Source of the DNA: Butyrivibrio sp. M55
GTDB taxonomy: Bacteria; Bacillota; Clostridia; Lachnospirales; Lachnospiraceae
DNA length: 64,000 nt
Assembly (NCBI RefSeq): GCF_900116865.1
Contig: NZ_FPCD01000009.1
Coordinates: 1-64,000 of the forward strand
Reading direction: 5' to 3'
This document shows positions 1 to 8,451 of the stretch, piece after piece (the stretch's first letter is position 1; each line of letters starts with the position of its first letter). The position numbers were made by a program, and so were the translations under genes. The notes beneath the pieces were generated by a model, which saw only the letters and a list, made by a program, of their open reading frames with translations, was not told the origin of the DNA and did not search any database.

Positions 1-41
1 TAAAACCATTATGGAAGATTTAAGGCAAAAAACAACCCCAA

Positions 42-92
42 CCCCTCATGAGTGAGGGGCAGGGGAGTTGAAGTGCCACAGGCACTTTTTTA
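42..92 (+). terminator. Tandem hairpin terminator of an upstream gene
   Basis: Two hairpins lie in series. The first pairs CCCCTCA (42-48) with TGAGGGG (53-59). The second pairs AAGTGCC (71-77) with GGCACTT (81-87) and runs into a T-tract, the usual form of a rho-independent terminator. The gene it ends lies left of the window. Confidence 0.75.
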
Positions 93-106
93 TGCCTCTA
101 TTTGTA

Positions 107-135
107 TTGAAAAAACATAAATTTTTTATTAAAAT
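107..135 (+). promoter_or_regulatory. Sigma-A-type promoter for the EAL gene
   Basis: TTGAAA (107-112) and TAAAAT (130-135) are separated by exactly 17 bp, placing a start site about 40 bases before the ATG at 179. A GAGGAC Shine-Dalgarno-like stretch sits at about 163-168. Confidence 0.6.
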
Positions 136-178
136 TGTATTATATAAAACTGAAGAAAACCAATGAGGACGGGCATAT

Positions 179-1840
179 ATGAATTTTGAAAAGAGTTTTG
201 AGAACTTTGTTCAGATACTTTCGGAAGAAGCCATTACCCCGGAAATATCGCCAAGTGCTATTGCGGATCTAGCCAAGGAATATTCTTTACGTTCTATTGT
301 TTCTATAGTTTCTTATGCGAAGGGCTCAGATCATGAAGGTGAGCCTGACACCGTTATTCCTCTTTTTGGCCCTGTTCCTGAGGGTGAGCCGCCGGCATAC
401 TATTTTCAGAATAAGATGGCGGGGCAAAAGATTGTCACCTATAACATTTATCTTTATGGTGATAAACACTGGGATGATGAGGAGTACAAGAGTTTTTCGG
501 TTCTTATAGATATTCTTTCTTTCCATATGGAGAGATTTCTTCTTAATACAGTTGTCAGAGAGAGCTCGCTGAAGCAGTATCTGACAGGTCTTCCCAATTC
601 GGGAGGATTTTTCGTGTTCGCTAATAAACTCTGCGAGAGCGGAGATATAATGCTTTATGATTCCTTTTATTTTAATTTAAAGAGTTTTGGCCTTTACAGC
701 AGGCGTTACGGGATTGCCGAGGGCGATGAGATTATGAAAAGATATGCCCGTAAGCTCAGAGCTTTTTTCCAAAAGGATGAGATAGTGGCTCATCTTGGAG
801 GTGACAATTACGCTGCGCTTGTTAAGAAGGAGAGGACAAAAGAATTCCTGGAGTTTCTTTCGGGTGTTGATGTATACGGTGTCAGAAACGGCAAAGAGGA
901 GCCGATAAAAATCGCAGCAGTGTGTGGTGTATATGCCGTCGATGATTCATTGAAAGACCCGGGGCAGCTCTTGTCGAGGTCTGCGATGGCTCTCAACTAT
1001 GCCAAAAATGTGGCAAGTAAGCCGTACGTGTTTGTAAACAAGGCTATGAGTACGCGTATTTACAGGCAGAAGCAGATAGAAGACAGATATGAAGAAGCAC
1101 TTGCAAGCGATGAATTCAGAATATATTTGCAGCCAAAGGTCGATACGGTAACAGGAGAGATTGTAGGGGCGGAGGCTTTATCCAGGTGGTTCTGTAACGG
1201 TATTGTTCTGTATCCTACCGAGTTTGTTCCAATCCTTGAGCAGGAGGGAATGGTCGCTTCGCTTGATATTTATGTGCTCAAAAAAGCCTGCGAATTCATT
1301 AAAGACTGGCAGAGCCGCGGAATACCCGCTGTTCCCATCTCGGTCAATTTTTCAAGGCGCGACCTAAGTTATAAGCGTATTGTAGATGAGATTGTTGAAG
1401 CGATAGACGCTTGCGGAATTGACAGGAAGTTTATCGAAGTTGAAGTTACGGAGACCGTGAGCGAAGATGAGAGGTCTCTTATGACGGGATTTTTGTCCAA
1501 ACTAAGAGATGCGGGCATAAACACTGCCATAGATGATTTCGGAACAGGCTATTCGTCTCTTTCAACACTTAGAGACTTCCCTGTTAAAGTAATAAAGATA
1601 GACAGATCCTTTATAAGCAACGATAACCTCAATAAAAACGATGAGATCGTCCTAAAGAACATAATCACCATGGCAAATGAACTAGGAATAGGCGTTGTCA
1701 CCGAAGGCGTCGAAAGAGAAGACCAGGTCGCTCTCCTAAAAGAAGTCGGCTGCCACATCGTCCAGGGCTTCCTCTACGACAACCCAATGCCTAAGCCTGA
1801 CTTCGAGAAGAGATTAGAGAAGAAATATTACTCAGAGTAG
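179..1840 (+). CDS. c-di-GMP phosphodiesterase with degenerate GGDEF and intact EAL domain
   Basis: Probable cyclic-di-GMP-hydrolysing enzyme of 553 residues. The N-terminal ~120 residues carry no recognised motif. A GGDEF-like domain follows (about 125-290), but its signature reads LGGDNY instead of GGDEF/GGEEF and the metal-binding Asp region reads YFNLKS, so cyclase activity is unlikely. The EAL domain (about 300-550) looks complete: EALSRW near residue 331, SVNFS, the Glu of EVTET, IDDFGTGYS near 450, KIDRSF and EGVE, which together supply the metal and catalytic residues of the family. No membrane segment is visible, so it should be cytoplasmic. The gene has its own promoter and no operon partner. 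A PilZ protein and two GGDEF genes elsewhere in the window belong to the same signalling network by family knowledge. Confidence 0.88.
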   Translation: MNFEKSFENFVQILSEEAITPEISPSAIADLAKEYSLRSIVSIVSYAKGSDHEGEPDTVIPLFGPVPEGEPPAYYFQNKMAGQKIVTYNIYLYGDKHWDDEEYKSFSVLIDILSFHMERFLLNTVVRESSLKQYLTGLPNSGGFFVFANKLCESGDIMLYDSFYFNLKSFGLYSRRYGIAEGDEIMKRYARKLRAFFQKDEIVAHLGGDNYAALVKKERTKEFLEFLSGVDVYGVRNGKEEPIKIAAVCGVYAVDDSLKDPGQLLSRSAMALNYAKNVASKPYVFVNKAMSTRIYRQKQIEDRYEEALASDEFRIYLQPKVDTVTGEIVGAEALSRWFCNGIVLYPTEFVPILEQEGMVASLDIYVLKKACEFIKDWQSRGIPAVPISVNFSRRDLSYKRIVDEIVEAIDACGIDRKFIEVEVTETVSEDERSLMTGFLSKLRDAGINTAIDDFGTGYSSLSTLRDFPVKVIKIDRSFISNDNLNKNDEIVLKNIITMANELGIGVVTEGVEREDQVALLKEVGCHIVQGFLYDNPMPKPDFEKRLEKKYYSE

Positions 1841-1860
1841 ATAGAATAAAAATAGATGTA

Positions 1861-1908
1861 AAATATAAAAAAAGCTCAGCGTACAAAAACTTAATCCTGA
1901 ACGCTGAG
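1861..1908 (-). terminator. Intrinsic terminator on the minus strand after the DegV gene
   Basis: CTCAGCGT (1875-1882) pairs with ACGCTGAG (1901-1908). Read on the minus strand the hairpin is followed by a T-rich run (complement of 1861-1874), so it fits termination of the degV-type transcript, about 190 bases past its stop codon. On the plus strand the T-tract is missing. Confidence 0.6.
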
Positions 1909-1916
1909 TATAAGAG

Positions 1917-2094
1917 GTCTGTAAGGGATAAAAAATAAAGCATATGCAATATTTTGCGATTTTTTGTGCCACGGAAATGAGACCAAGTAATTGTGAATGC
2001 CTTTGCATTCGCGATTACTGCTTCGGGCTCATTGCAGTGTTTGGCACAACTTGAGCAAAAATTGCATATGCTTTAGTTTTTATTCCTTACAGAC
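1917..2094. repeat. Long imperfect palindrome 1 (178 bp)
   Basis: The outer arms 1917-1950 and 2061-2094 are almost exact reverse complements (28 of 30 inner positions checked by eye match). Inner segments also pair: TTGTGCCA with TGGCACAA, AATGAG with CTCATT, and GTGAATGC with GCATTC. The whole interval can fold as one long hairpin with few bulges. It lies between convergent genes, ending 8 bases from the DegV stop codon. No ORF or terminal duplication is visible. Confidence 0.75.
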
Positions 2095-2101
2095 GACCGG
2101 T

Positions 2102-2989
2102 TTACTCAACACGTGTGTCTCCCCAGAAGAAGAGTGCGACTGTACCCGGGCCTGTATGACTTCCGATAGTTGTTCCGATATCGAATATCTTAATCTTACC
2201 CTTTGTTCCGGGAAGCTGAGCTTCGATCATATTGGCTACTGCTTGTGCATCGCCAAGGCAATCAGAGTGAGAGATGAAACAGCTGTCGCTGTAATCTGCT
2301 CTGTTCTCGCAAAGCTCAACCATTTTCTTAACCTGAGCTTTCATAACGGCATTTTTTCCCCTTACCTTTGCTTTTACGCTAAGATGTCCTTCTTTATCAA
2401 TATTAAGAAGAGGGCAGATATTAAGTACATTTCCGATTGCGCCGGCGGTTTTTGAAACACGTCCGTTTCTCACAAGGTACTTAAGATCTGAAACAAAGAA
2501 CCAGCTCTGAACATTGTTTTTGTGCTCTTCAGCCCAGTTATAGAGAGTATCAATATCTTTTCCTTCATCACGAAGATCTGCGAGCTTGTCTGCCAAAAGT
2601 CCGAGGCCTGCTGATGCACCGATGGAATCAATTACATAGATTTTGCGGTCAGGATATTTTTCTTTTAACTGCTCGCATGCGATGGATGCGGAATTGAATG
2701 TTCCCGATATTCCCGAGCTGAGTGCAAGATGAAGGATGTCCTTACCTTCCTTAAGGAAAGGCTCGAAGAAGTCTACATATTCTCCGATACTTACCTGAGA
2801 TGTTCTTGTCATGGCGCCCTGAGCCATCATTTCGTAGAATTTCTTGAAAGGAATTGAATCTCCGAGATCGTCCGGATAATCTTTTCCGTCTATTTCAAAG
2901 TGAAAGTAAACGTATTTAATGTCTCTTTTATCAAAATGCTCACGCGAAAGATCTGCAGTGGAGCAAGTGCTAATAATATATTCTCCCAT
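2102..2989 (-). CDS. DegV family fatty-acid-binding protein
   Basis: Protein of 295 residues with the two-lobed DegV fold. Family members bind a long-chain fatty acid and, in Firmicutes, act as FakB partners that present exogenous fatty acids to the kinase FakA; no fakA gene lies in this window. Recognisable features are the N-terminal strand and TS-type motif (TRTSQVSIGEY, about residue 60), the LSSGISGTFNSA segment near 92 that contacts the carboxylate in the family, DSIGASAGLG near 120, and the C-terminal DIGTTIGSHTGPGTVALFF motif. No signal peptide. Start ATG is preceded by AGGGGA on the minus strand. Monocistronic, converging on the EAL gene. Confidence 0.9.
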   Translation of the reverse strand: MGEYIISTCSTADLSREHFDKRDIKYVYFHFEIDGKDYPDDLGDSIPFKKFYEMMAQGAMTRTSQVSIGEYVDFFEPFLKEGKDILHLALSSGISGTFNSASIACEQLKEKYPDRKIYVIDSIGASAGLGLLADKLADLRDEGKDIDTLYNWAEEHKNNVQSWFFVSDLKYLVRNGRVSKTAGAIGNVLNICPLLNIDKEGHLSVKAKVRGKNAVMKAQVKKMVELCENRADYSDSCFISHSDCLGDAQAVANMIEAQLPGTKGKIKIFDIGTTIGSHTGPGTVALFFWGDTRVE

Positions 2990-3136
2990 AGTGTCCCCTT
3001 TTTTGCTGTGATTAATACTTTAATATCATACAATAATAACCTTTTTGTATCAAATTAATTAAGGGTCAAATTGTTTATGCGAATTCATGGGAATTGTTTG
3101 AATTGTCTGAATATAAAAACAATTATAAAAAGATGA

Positions 3137-3165
3137 TTGACAAAACTATAGGAGGATGGTATATT
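3137..3165 (+). promoter_or_regulatory. Promoter of the mntP leader
   Basis: TTGACA (3137-3142) is followed after 17 bp by TATATT (3160-3165). The predicted start at about 3172 coincides with the first base of the structured leader, which supports both calls. Confidence 0.7.
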
Positions 3166-3172
3166 ATAGTTA

Positions 3173-3326
3173 CAATCACTTAAGAGATAAAACCTAAGTA
3201 TCTGAGGTGGCTTAAGCTTCACCAAAGGAGAACGGATGGTTATCGGAACGGCTGACATCCACAGCTAGGGTGGCGATGCTTCACATGTGCCGAGGGATGT
3301 CGAGGTGCCGTTGCAGGAAGTGATTT
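3173..3326 (+). promoter_or_regulatory. Structured 5' leader, candidate riboswitch of unassigned class, upstream of mntP
   Basis: A closing stem AATCACTT (3174-3181) / AAGTGATT (3318-3325) encloses several helices: AGATA/TATCT (3185-3203), GGTG/CACC (3206-3223), AACGGC (3247-3252) / GCCGTT (3307-3312) and GACATCC (3254-3260) / GGATGTC (3295-3301). GGATGG at about 3234 could pair instead with CATCC, giving a mutually exclusive fold. The domain is followed by an intrinsic terminator, the normal aptamer-plus-expression-platform layout. mntP genes are often under the yybP-ykoY Mn2+ riboswitch, but its GGGGAGUAG and AGACC core segments are not visible here, so the class is left open. Confidence 0.6.
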
Positions 3327-3379
3327 GATATAAATAAAATTAAAAAGAGAGGACAGACCATTGGAAAACCAGACATGAG

Positions 3380-3427
3380 GGCGAGTGTTCATTAGTTTAA
3401 TGGATGCTTGCCTTCAATTTTTTTGCG
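3380..3427 (+). terminator. Leader terminator before mntP
   Basis: A 15-bp stem pairs 3380-3394 with 3398-3412 and is followed by a T-rich run (3413-3424). Four of the pairs are G-U wobbles that only form in plus-strand RNA, so it is a plus-strand terminator. It lies about 100 bases before the mntP start and would give ligand-dependent attenuation if the preceding RNA is a riboswitch. Confidence 0.75.
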
Positions 3428-3526
3428 TTTTTTAGGAAACATTATCTTTAGATGTTTTGCCTATATTGTTGCTACTACGACTTAGGTTTGATATTATATA
3501 AAAATACTATTCTGTCGGAGATAATT

Positions 3527-4159
3527 ATGGCAAATACAATATTATTTTTTGTAAACAGCGTTATGTTGGGACTAGGGCTCGCCATGGACGCTTTTTCTGT
3601 GTCACTGGCAAATGGATTTGCCGACACCAAAATGAACAGAAAAAGGAGGCTGGAAATATCCGGCGTGTATGCGGTTTTTCAGTTTATTATGCCGTTTATA
3701 GGATGGTTTCTGGTGCACAATGCCGCAAATATATTTAACGGCTTAAATGCGCTTATACCGTGGATAGCACTCTTTTTACTTGCATTCATAGGTGGAAAGA
3801 TGCTGATTGAGGGATGCCGCGAAAGAAAGTGCTACAGCGGAAAGAATTGCGATACATGTAAAGAAACTGAGTGTCTTAATAAAGAAAACGGCTCTTTTTC
3901 CAAGACATTATCCAATAAAACACTTATGATCCAGGGCATAGCTACATCGATTGATGCTCTTTCAGTTGGATTTACAATCTCACAGTACGGCGTTCTTATG
4001 GTTCTTGTATGCGTTGCAATAATCGGCGCGGTTACCTGGATCGTATGCTACGCGGGACTTAAGCTCGGAATTAAATTCGGAACGAAGCTTGCGGGAAATG
4101 CGAAGATCATCGGCGGACTTATTCTGATAGGAATAGGGCTTGAGATATTCTTTGGATGA
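3527..4159 (+). CDS. mntP: Putative manganese efflux pump MntP (DUF204)
   Basis: Integral membrane protein of 210 residues in the MntP/YebN family, which exports Mn2+. It shows the family's internal duplication: [13 protein letters not shown] near residue 18 and [14 protein letters not shown] near 144, each with the conserved membrane Asp. Six hydrophobic segments are apparent. The loop at about residues 98-117 holds five cysteines, unusual for this family and possibly metal-binding. I start at ATG 3527 because GGAG lies 7 bases upstream; the reading frame is open another 25 codons but with no family similarity. It follows a structured leader and terminator, and its stop is close to the GIY-YIG start, suggesting a short operon. 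Confidence 0.88.
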   Translation: MANTILFFVNSVMLGLGLAMDAFSVSLANGFADTKMNRKRRLEISGVYAVFQFIMPFIGWFLVHNAANIFNGLNALIPWIALFLLAFIGGKMLIEGCRERKCYSGKNCDTCKETECLNKENGSFSKTLSNKTLMIQGIATSIDALSVGFTISQYGVLMVLVCVAIIGAVTWIVCYAGLKLGIKFGTKLAGNAKIIGGLILIGIGLEIFFG

Positions 4160-4179
4160 ATTCATTTGGGAAAATAGAG

Positions 4180-4431
4180 ATGAATTATACATATATTGTT
4201 GAATGCGCCGACGGCTCTTTATATTGTGGCTGGACAAATGATCTTGATAAGAGAATAAAAGATCATAACGCCGGAAAGGGCGCCAAATATACCAAGACAA
4301 GGCTTCCCGTTAAACTCGTGTATTTCGAGGAGTTTGATACAAAGGAAGAAGCCATGAGCAGAGAGTGGCATATTAAGCAGCTAAGGCGCGAGAAGAAGAT
4401 GGAACTTATTGTTAAAATGAGCAAGTCTTGA
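4180..4431 (+). CDS. GIY-YIG nuclease domain protein (UPF0213/YhbQ type)
   Basis: Small protein of 83 residues consisting of a single GIY-YIG domain. Visible motifs are [10 protein letters not shown] at the N-terminus (in place of GIY), LYCGWTND (in place of YIG), the Arg of [16 protein letters not shown], and the Glu of SREWHIK. Stand-alone members of this family are putative structure-specific nucleases with poorly defined cellular roles. An in-frame ATG at 4156 overlaps the mntP stop, but the family N-terminus starts at MNYTYI and a TTTGGG stretch sits 9 bases before 4180. The last codons carry the -35 box of the pheST promoter. Confidence 0.85.
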   Translation: MNYTYIVECADGSLYCGWTNDLDKRIKDHNAGKGAKYTKTRLPVKLVYFEEFDTKEEAMSREWHIKQLRREKKMELIVKMSKS

Positions 4432-4456
4432 CAAATACGCCATCGCCAAATACAAT
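4428..4456 (+). promoter_or_regulatory. pheST promoter
   Basis: Near-consensus TTGACA (4428-4433), 17-bp spacer, TACAAT (4451-4456). The -35 box overlaps the TGA stop codon (4429-4431) of the upstream gene. Transcription should begin around 4463, just ahead of the T-box. Confidence 0.85.
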
Positions 4457-4462
4457 AAGGTG

Positions 4463-4756
4463 TTGAATAAAGAATAAATGCTATGAAGGTGTGGGCTACG
4501 CCCAAGATGTTATGCTACATGGTTCAGAGAATGGAAGTCATCGGCTGTAAGCTTCCTACTACGGGTATATACGGAACATTCGCACCGGAGCAGTCCTTCT
4601 GAAGGCTATCTGTTTAGTATGCTTGTAGGTTGGACCGTGTTGTCTACGTTACAGATATAATGAGTGTCCGTACATAATTATATATGACGGGAACTTGGGT
4701 GGTACCGCGATAAATTCGTCCCATGTGTTAAGGTTTAGCACATGGGATTTATTATT
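4463..4756 (+). promoter_or_regulatory. T-box leader, phenylalanine specific, controlling pheST
   Basis: A T-box riboswitch senses uncharged tRNA by pairing its anticodon with a specifier codon and its CCA end with the T-box bulge, preventing termination. Seen here: AG-box AGAGA at 4526-4530, GGCTGTAA-type stem I segment at about 4543, specifier TTC (Phe) at 4579-4581 within the usual specifier-loop context, GGAGCAG next to it, and the T-box core GGGTGGTACCGCG at 4697-4709, followed by the terminator. Specifier and downstream genes agree. Confidence 0.93.
4720..4756 (+). terminator. T-box terminator hairpin
   Basis: CCCATGTG (4720-4727) pairs with CACATGGG (4739-4746) and leads into a T-rich stretch. 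In the antitermination state the 5' part pairs with the T-box core instead. Confidence 0.85.
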
Positions 4757-4766
4757 TTGAGCAGAG

Positions 4767-4795
4767 CACTTAGCGAGGTATTGTCGAGCTTAGTG
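4767..4795. repeat. 29-bp dispersed palindromic repeat, copy A
   Basis: An imperfect palindrome beginning CACTTAGCGAGG and ending TCGAGCTTAGTG. Three more 29-bp copies occur at 4811, 58438 and 58518, all in intergenic DNA. This is a REP-like dispersed element. Confidence 0.75.
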
Positions 4796-4810
4796 CGAGC
4801 CATGGGGATG

Positions 4811-4839
4811 TACTTAACGAGGTTCTTTCGAGTTTAGTA
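4811..4839. repeat. 29-bp dispersed palindromic repeat, copy B
   Basis: TACTTAACGAGG at the left and TCGAGTTTAGTA at the right, matching copy A at most positions. Flanking bases extend the stem (GGGATG before, CATATCCC after), so changes on the two arms are partly compensatory. It lies between the T-box terminator and the pheS ribosome binding site and would be within the pheST mRNA. Confidence 0.75.
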
Positions 4840-4884
4840 CATATCCCAATACTGAAGCCAGATATTACAATTAGGAGGAAAAAA

Positions 4885-5907
4885 ATGATTAGTGAACAGC
4901 TGGACAAAATCCGTGAAGAAGCCCTGAAGCAGATAAAAGGATCTGACGGACTCGAGAAATTAAATGAGATCAGAGTCAACTTCCTTGGTAAAAAGGGTGA
5001 ACTTACAAGCATCTTAAAGAGCATGAAGGACGTTGCTCCCGAGGACAGACCAAAAGTTGGTCAGCTTGTAAACGAGACAAGAGAGGCAATCGAGAAAGTT
5101 CTTGAAGAGACCAAGAACAAAATGGAAGCTGCCGTTAGAGATGCCAAGCTCAAAGCTGAAGTCATCGACGTAACACTTCCCGCAAAGAAGAACAAAGTTG
5201 GACACTGTCATCCAAATACAATTGCTCTTGACGAGGTAGAGAGAATCTTTACCGGAATGGGATATGAAGTGGTTGAAGGACCTGAAGTTGAGAAGGATTA
5301 TTACAACTTCGAAGCTCTTAACATTCCCGCAGATCATCCCGCAAAGGACGAGCAGGATACTTTCTATATTAACGGAGACCTTCTCCTTAGAACTCAGACA
5401 TCTTCAACACAGGTGCATGAGATGGAAAAGGGCAAGCTCCCTATTAAGATGATCGCTCCCGGAAGAGTATTCCGTGCAGATGAAGTTGATGCTACACACT
5501 CACCTTCATTCCACCAGGTTGAAGGACTTGTTATCGACAAGAACGTTACATTTGCAGATCTTAAGGGAACTCTTGCAGAGTTTGCAAAACAGCTCTTCGG
5601 ACCTGAGACAAAGACAAAGTTCAGACCTCATCACTTCCCGTTCACAGAGCCTTCTGCCGAGATGGACGTAAGCTGCTTTAAGTGCGGCGGAAAGGGATGC
5701 CGTTTCTGCAAGGGCGAGGGCTGGATCGAGATCCTCGGATGCGGAATGGTACATCCTCACGTTCTTGAGATGAGCGGAATCGACCCTAACGAGTACACAG
5801 GTTTTGCATTCGGTGTAGGACTTGAGAGAATCGCACTTTTGAAATATGAGATCGATGATATGCGCCTTCTTTATGAGAATGATATAAGGTTTTTAAACCA
5901 GTTCTAA
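4885..5907 (+). CDS. pheS: Phenylalanine--tRNA ligase alpha subunit
   Basis: Catalytic subunit (340 residues) of the cytoplasmic alpha2-beta2 enzyme that charges tRNA-Phe. The N-terminal ~85 residues form the tRNA-contacting coiled coil ([25 protein letters not shown]). The class II core follows: motif 2 region [17 protein letters not shown] near residue 252 and motif 3 [14 protein letters not shown] near 308. A CxxC...CxxC insert (CFKCGG and CRFC, about 267-280), known from other Firmicutes PheS proteins, could bind zinc. AGGAGG lies 6 bases before the start. First gene after the Phe T-box, followed 91 bases later by pheT. Confidence 0.97.
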   Translation: MISEQLDKIREEALKQIKGSDGLEKLNEIRVNFLGKKGELTSILKSMKDVAPEDRPKVGQLVNETREAIEKVLEETKNKMEAAVRDAKLKAEVIDVTLPAKKNKVGHCHPNTIALDEVERIFTGMGYEVVEGPEVEKDYYNFEALNIPADHPAKDEQDTFYINGDLLLRTQTSSTQVHEMEKGKLPIKMIAPGRVFRADEVDATHSPSFHQVEGLVIDKNVTFADLKGTLAEFAKQLFGPETKTKFRPHHFPFTEPSAEMDVSCFKCGGKGCRFCKGEGWIEILGCGMVHPHVLEMSGIDPNEYTGFAFGVGLERIALLKYEIDDMRLLYENDIRFLNQF

Positions 5908-5998
5908 GCTCTGGCGAAGCGGAACAATCCGTATATCGCTAAAACAGCGCAGCAACAAATATATCGATTATCTTTTTTACATAAATAGGAGAAAAAAT

Positions 5999-8422
5999 AT
6001 GAATTCATCAAAATCATGGATTAAAGCATATGTGCCGGATCTTTCATGCACCGATCAGGAATTCTTCGATGATATGACACTTTCCGGAACAAAGACTGAA
6101 ACATATACAGCACTTGATAAGAATCTTGATAAGATTGTTGTCGGCCAGATCAAGACAATCGAGCAGCATCCCGATGCAGATAAGCTCGTTATCTGCCAGG
6201 TTGATATTGGCAAGGAGACAATTCAGATCGTTACAGGTGCAAAGAATATGAAGGAAGGCGATAAGGTGCCCGTTGTTCTTGACGGTGGACGTGTTGCCGG
6301 AGGTCATGACGGAAGCCCGAATCCCGCAGAGGGAATCAAGATCAAGGCAGGCAAGCTCCGTGGTGTTCCGAGTGCAGGTATGATGTGCTCAATCGAGGAA
6401 CTTGGCTCAACAAAGGATTTTTATCCCGAGGCTCCCGAAGACGGACTTTATATCTTCCCTGAAGATACAAAGGTTGGCGCTGATGCCGTTGAGGTATTGG
6501 GGCTCCATGACACAGTATTTGAATTTGAAGTTACATCTAACCGTGTGGATTGCTACAGTATTCTCGGTCTTGCAAGAGAAGCTGCCGCTACATACAAACT
6601 TCCTTTCAAGGCTCCCGTAGTTAAGGTTAAGGAAGACGGAAAAGGAAACGTAAAGGATTTTATCGACGTTGAGATTAAGGATACAGATCTTTGCACAAAT
6701 TACTGCGTAAGGGTTGCTACAGATATAAAGATCGCACCTTCACCCGAATGGATGCAGAGAAGACTTTCAAGCGTAGGAATCAGACCTATCAACAACCTCG
6801 TAGATATCACAAACTATGTAATGATGGAATACGGTCAGCCTATGCACGCATACGATCTTTCTACAATCGCAGGAAACAAGATTGTTGTTAAAAGAGCTAA
6901 GGATGGCGAGACTTTCGTAACTCTTGACGGACAGGAGAGAAAGCTCGACAGCGAAGTTCTTATGATCTGCGATGCTGAGAAGGAAGTAGGACTTGCAGGT
7001 ATCATGGGCGGTGAGAACTCCATGATCACTGACGATGTTAAGACAGTTCTTTTCGAGGCTGCTACATTTAACGGACCTAATATCAGAAAGTCTGCTAAGA
7101 GAGTCGGACTTCGTACAGACGCTTCAGGATTCTTTGAGAAAGGACTTGATCCTGCAAATGCACTTGATGCTATCAATCGTGCTTGCCAGCTTATCAACGA
7201 GCTTGGATGTGGTAAGGTTGTTCCCGGCGTAGTTCAGGTAGGACTTCCCATCAAGCCTTTAAAGAGATTTGCGCTTGAAGCCGATAAGATCAACAACCTC
7301 CTCGGAACAGATATTTCCAAGGATGAGATGATAGAGATTCTTAAGAGAGAAGAAGTTGAGTATGACAAGAAGACTGATGAAGTTATCATTCCTTCTTTCC
7401 GTCAGGACCTCAACCAGATGTGCGATATCGCAGAAGAGATTGCAAGATTCTCAGGATATGACAAGATTCCTACAACTCTTCCCAAGACAAGCGCTACAAC
7501 AGGCGGTATCTCATTCAAGATGAGAGTTGAGAAGAAGGCAAGAGAAGTAGCACAGTTCTGCGGATTCTCACAGGGATATACATATTCATTCGAGAGCCCC
7601 AAGGTATTTGATAAGCTTCTTTTACCCGAAGACGCAGTTGAAAGAAAGGCTATCAAGATTTCAAATCCTTTAGGAGAAGATTTCTCAATAATGAGAACAA
7701 TTTCCTTAAACGGAATGCTTACAAGCCTTGCAACCAACTACAACCGCAGAAACAAGGACGTTCGCCTCTATGAAATGGGTAACATCTATGTGGCAAAGAG
7801 CCTTCCTCTTACAGAGCTTCCCGATGAGAGAATGCAGCTCACACTCGGATTTTACGGAGATGGCGATTTCTACAGCATGAAGGGTGTTATCGAAGAGCTT
7901 CTCGACAGCGTAAACATGCTTGATAAGGTTGAATACGACCCTAACGCAGGTAAGTCATTCCTTCATCCCGGAAGACAGGCAAATGTCATTTACGACGGCG
8001 AAGTTATCGGTTATCTCGGTGAAGTTCACCCTGCCGTATGCGATAACTATGACATCGATACAAGAGTTTATGTTGCCGTGATCGATATGCCTGAGGTTGT
8101 TAAGTACGCTAAATTTGATACAATATATACAGGAATTGCCAAGTTCCCTGCAGTTACAAGAGACATCTCAATGGTAGTGCCAAAGAACGTTCTTGCGGGT
8201 GATATCGAGAAGATGATCCGTCAGCGTGGCGGCAAGAAGCTTGAAGAATTAACACTCTTTGACATTTACGAAGGTTCACAGATCAAAGAGGGATTCAAGT
8301 CTATGGCTTATTCTCTTTTGTTCAGAGATAAAGAAAAGACAATGGAAGACGATGAGATCAATTCAGCAATGAAGAAAATACTTAAGGGCTTACAGGATCT
8401 TGGCATAGAACTTCGTTCATAA
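5999..8422 (+). CDS. pheT: Phenylalanine--tRNA ligase beta subunit
   Basis: Full-length bacterial beta subunit of 807 residues. Domains in order: EMAP/OB-type tRNA-binding domain (about 40-155, with VGQIKTIEQHPDADKL), B3/4 editing domain (about 210-385, which hydrolyses mischarged Tyr-tRNA), B5 domain (about 410-480), the catalytic-like core (about 490-690) and the C-terminal ferredoxin-fold anticodon-binding domain (about 710-805, with KFPAVTRDISMVV). Start is fixed by AGGAG 7 bases upstream. Second gene of the T-box operon; partner of PheS. Only about 30 bases separate it from the aminopeptidase gene, with no terminator. Confidence 0.97.
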   Translation: MNSSKSWIKAYVPDLSCTDQEFFDDMTLSGTKTETYTALDKNLDKIVVGQIKTIEQHPDADKLVICQVDIGKETIQIVTGAKNMKEGDKVPVVLDGGRVAGGHDGSPNPAEGIKIKAGKLRGVPSAGMMCSIEELGSTKDFYPEAPEDGLYIFPEDTKVGADAVEVLGLHDTVFEFEVTSNRVDCYSILGLAREAAATYKLPFKAPVVKVKEDGKGNVKDFIDVEIKDTDLCTNYCVRVATDIKIAPSPEWMQRRLSSVGIRPINNLVDITNYVMMEYGQPMHAYDLSTIAGNKIVVKRAKDGETFVTLDGQERKLDSEVLMICDAEKEVGLAGIMGGENSMITDDVKTVLFEAATFNGPNIRKSAKRVGLRTDASGFFEKGLDPANALDAINRACQLINELGCGKVVPGVVQVGLPIKPLKRFALEADKINNLLGTDISKDEMIEILKREEVEYDKKTDEVIIPSFRQDLNQMCDIAEEIARFSGYDKIPTTLPKTSATTGGISFKMRVEKKAREVAQFCGFSQGYTYSFESPKVFDKLLLPEDAVERKAIKISNPLGEDFSIMRTISLNGMLTSLATNYNRRNKDVRLYEMGNIYVAKSLPLTELPDERMQLTLGFYGDGDFYSMKGVIEELLDSVNMLDKVEYDPNAGKSFLHPGRQANVIYDGEVIGYLGEVHPAVCDNYDIDTRVYVAVIDMPEVVKYAKFDTIYTGIAKFPAVTRDISMVVPKNVLAGDIEKMIRQRGGKKLEELTLFDIYEGSQIKEGFKSMAYSLLFRDKEKTMEDDEINSAMKKILKGLQDLGIELRS

Positions 8423-8451
8423 GAAAAAGATTTATTTAAGAGGTACACAAT

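Noticed and set aside
700..830. Active diguanylate cyclase in the first gene
   Set aside because: The signature reads GGDNY and the metal-binding Asp positions are replaced, so only the EAL half is credited.
1997..2455. A 152-residue plus-strand open frame
   Set aside because: It runs through palindrome 1 and the antisense strand of the DegV gene; no RBS or family match.
3173..3326. Canonical yybP-ykoY manganese riboswitch
   Set aside because: The expected GGGGAGUAG and AGACC core segments could not be found, so the class was not assigned despite the mntP neighbour.
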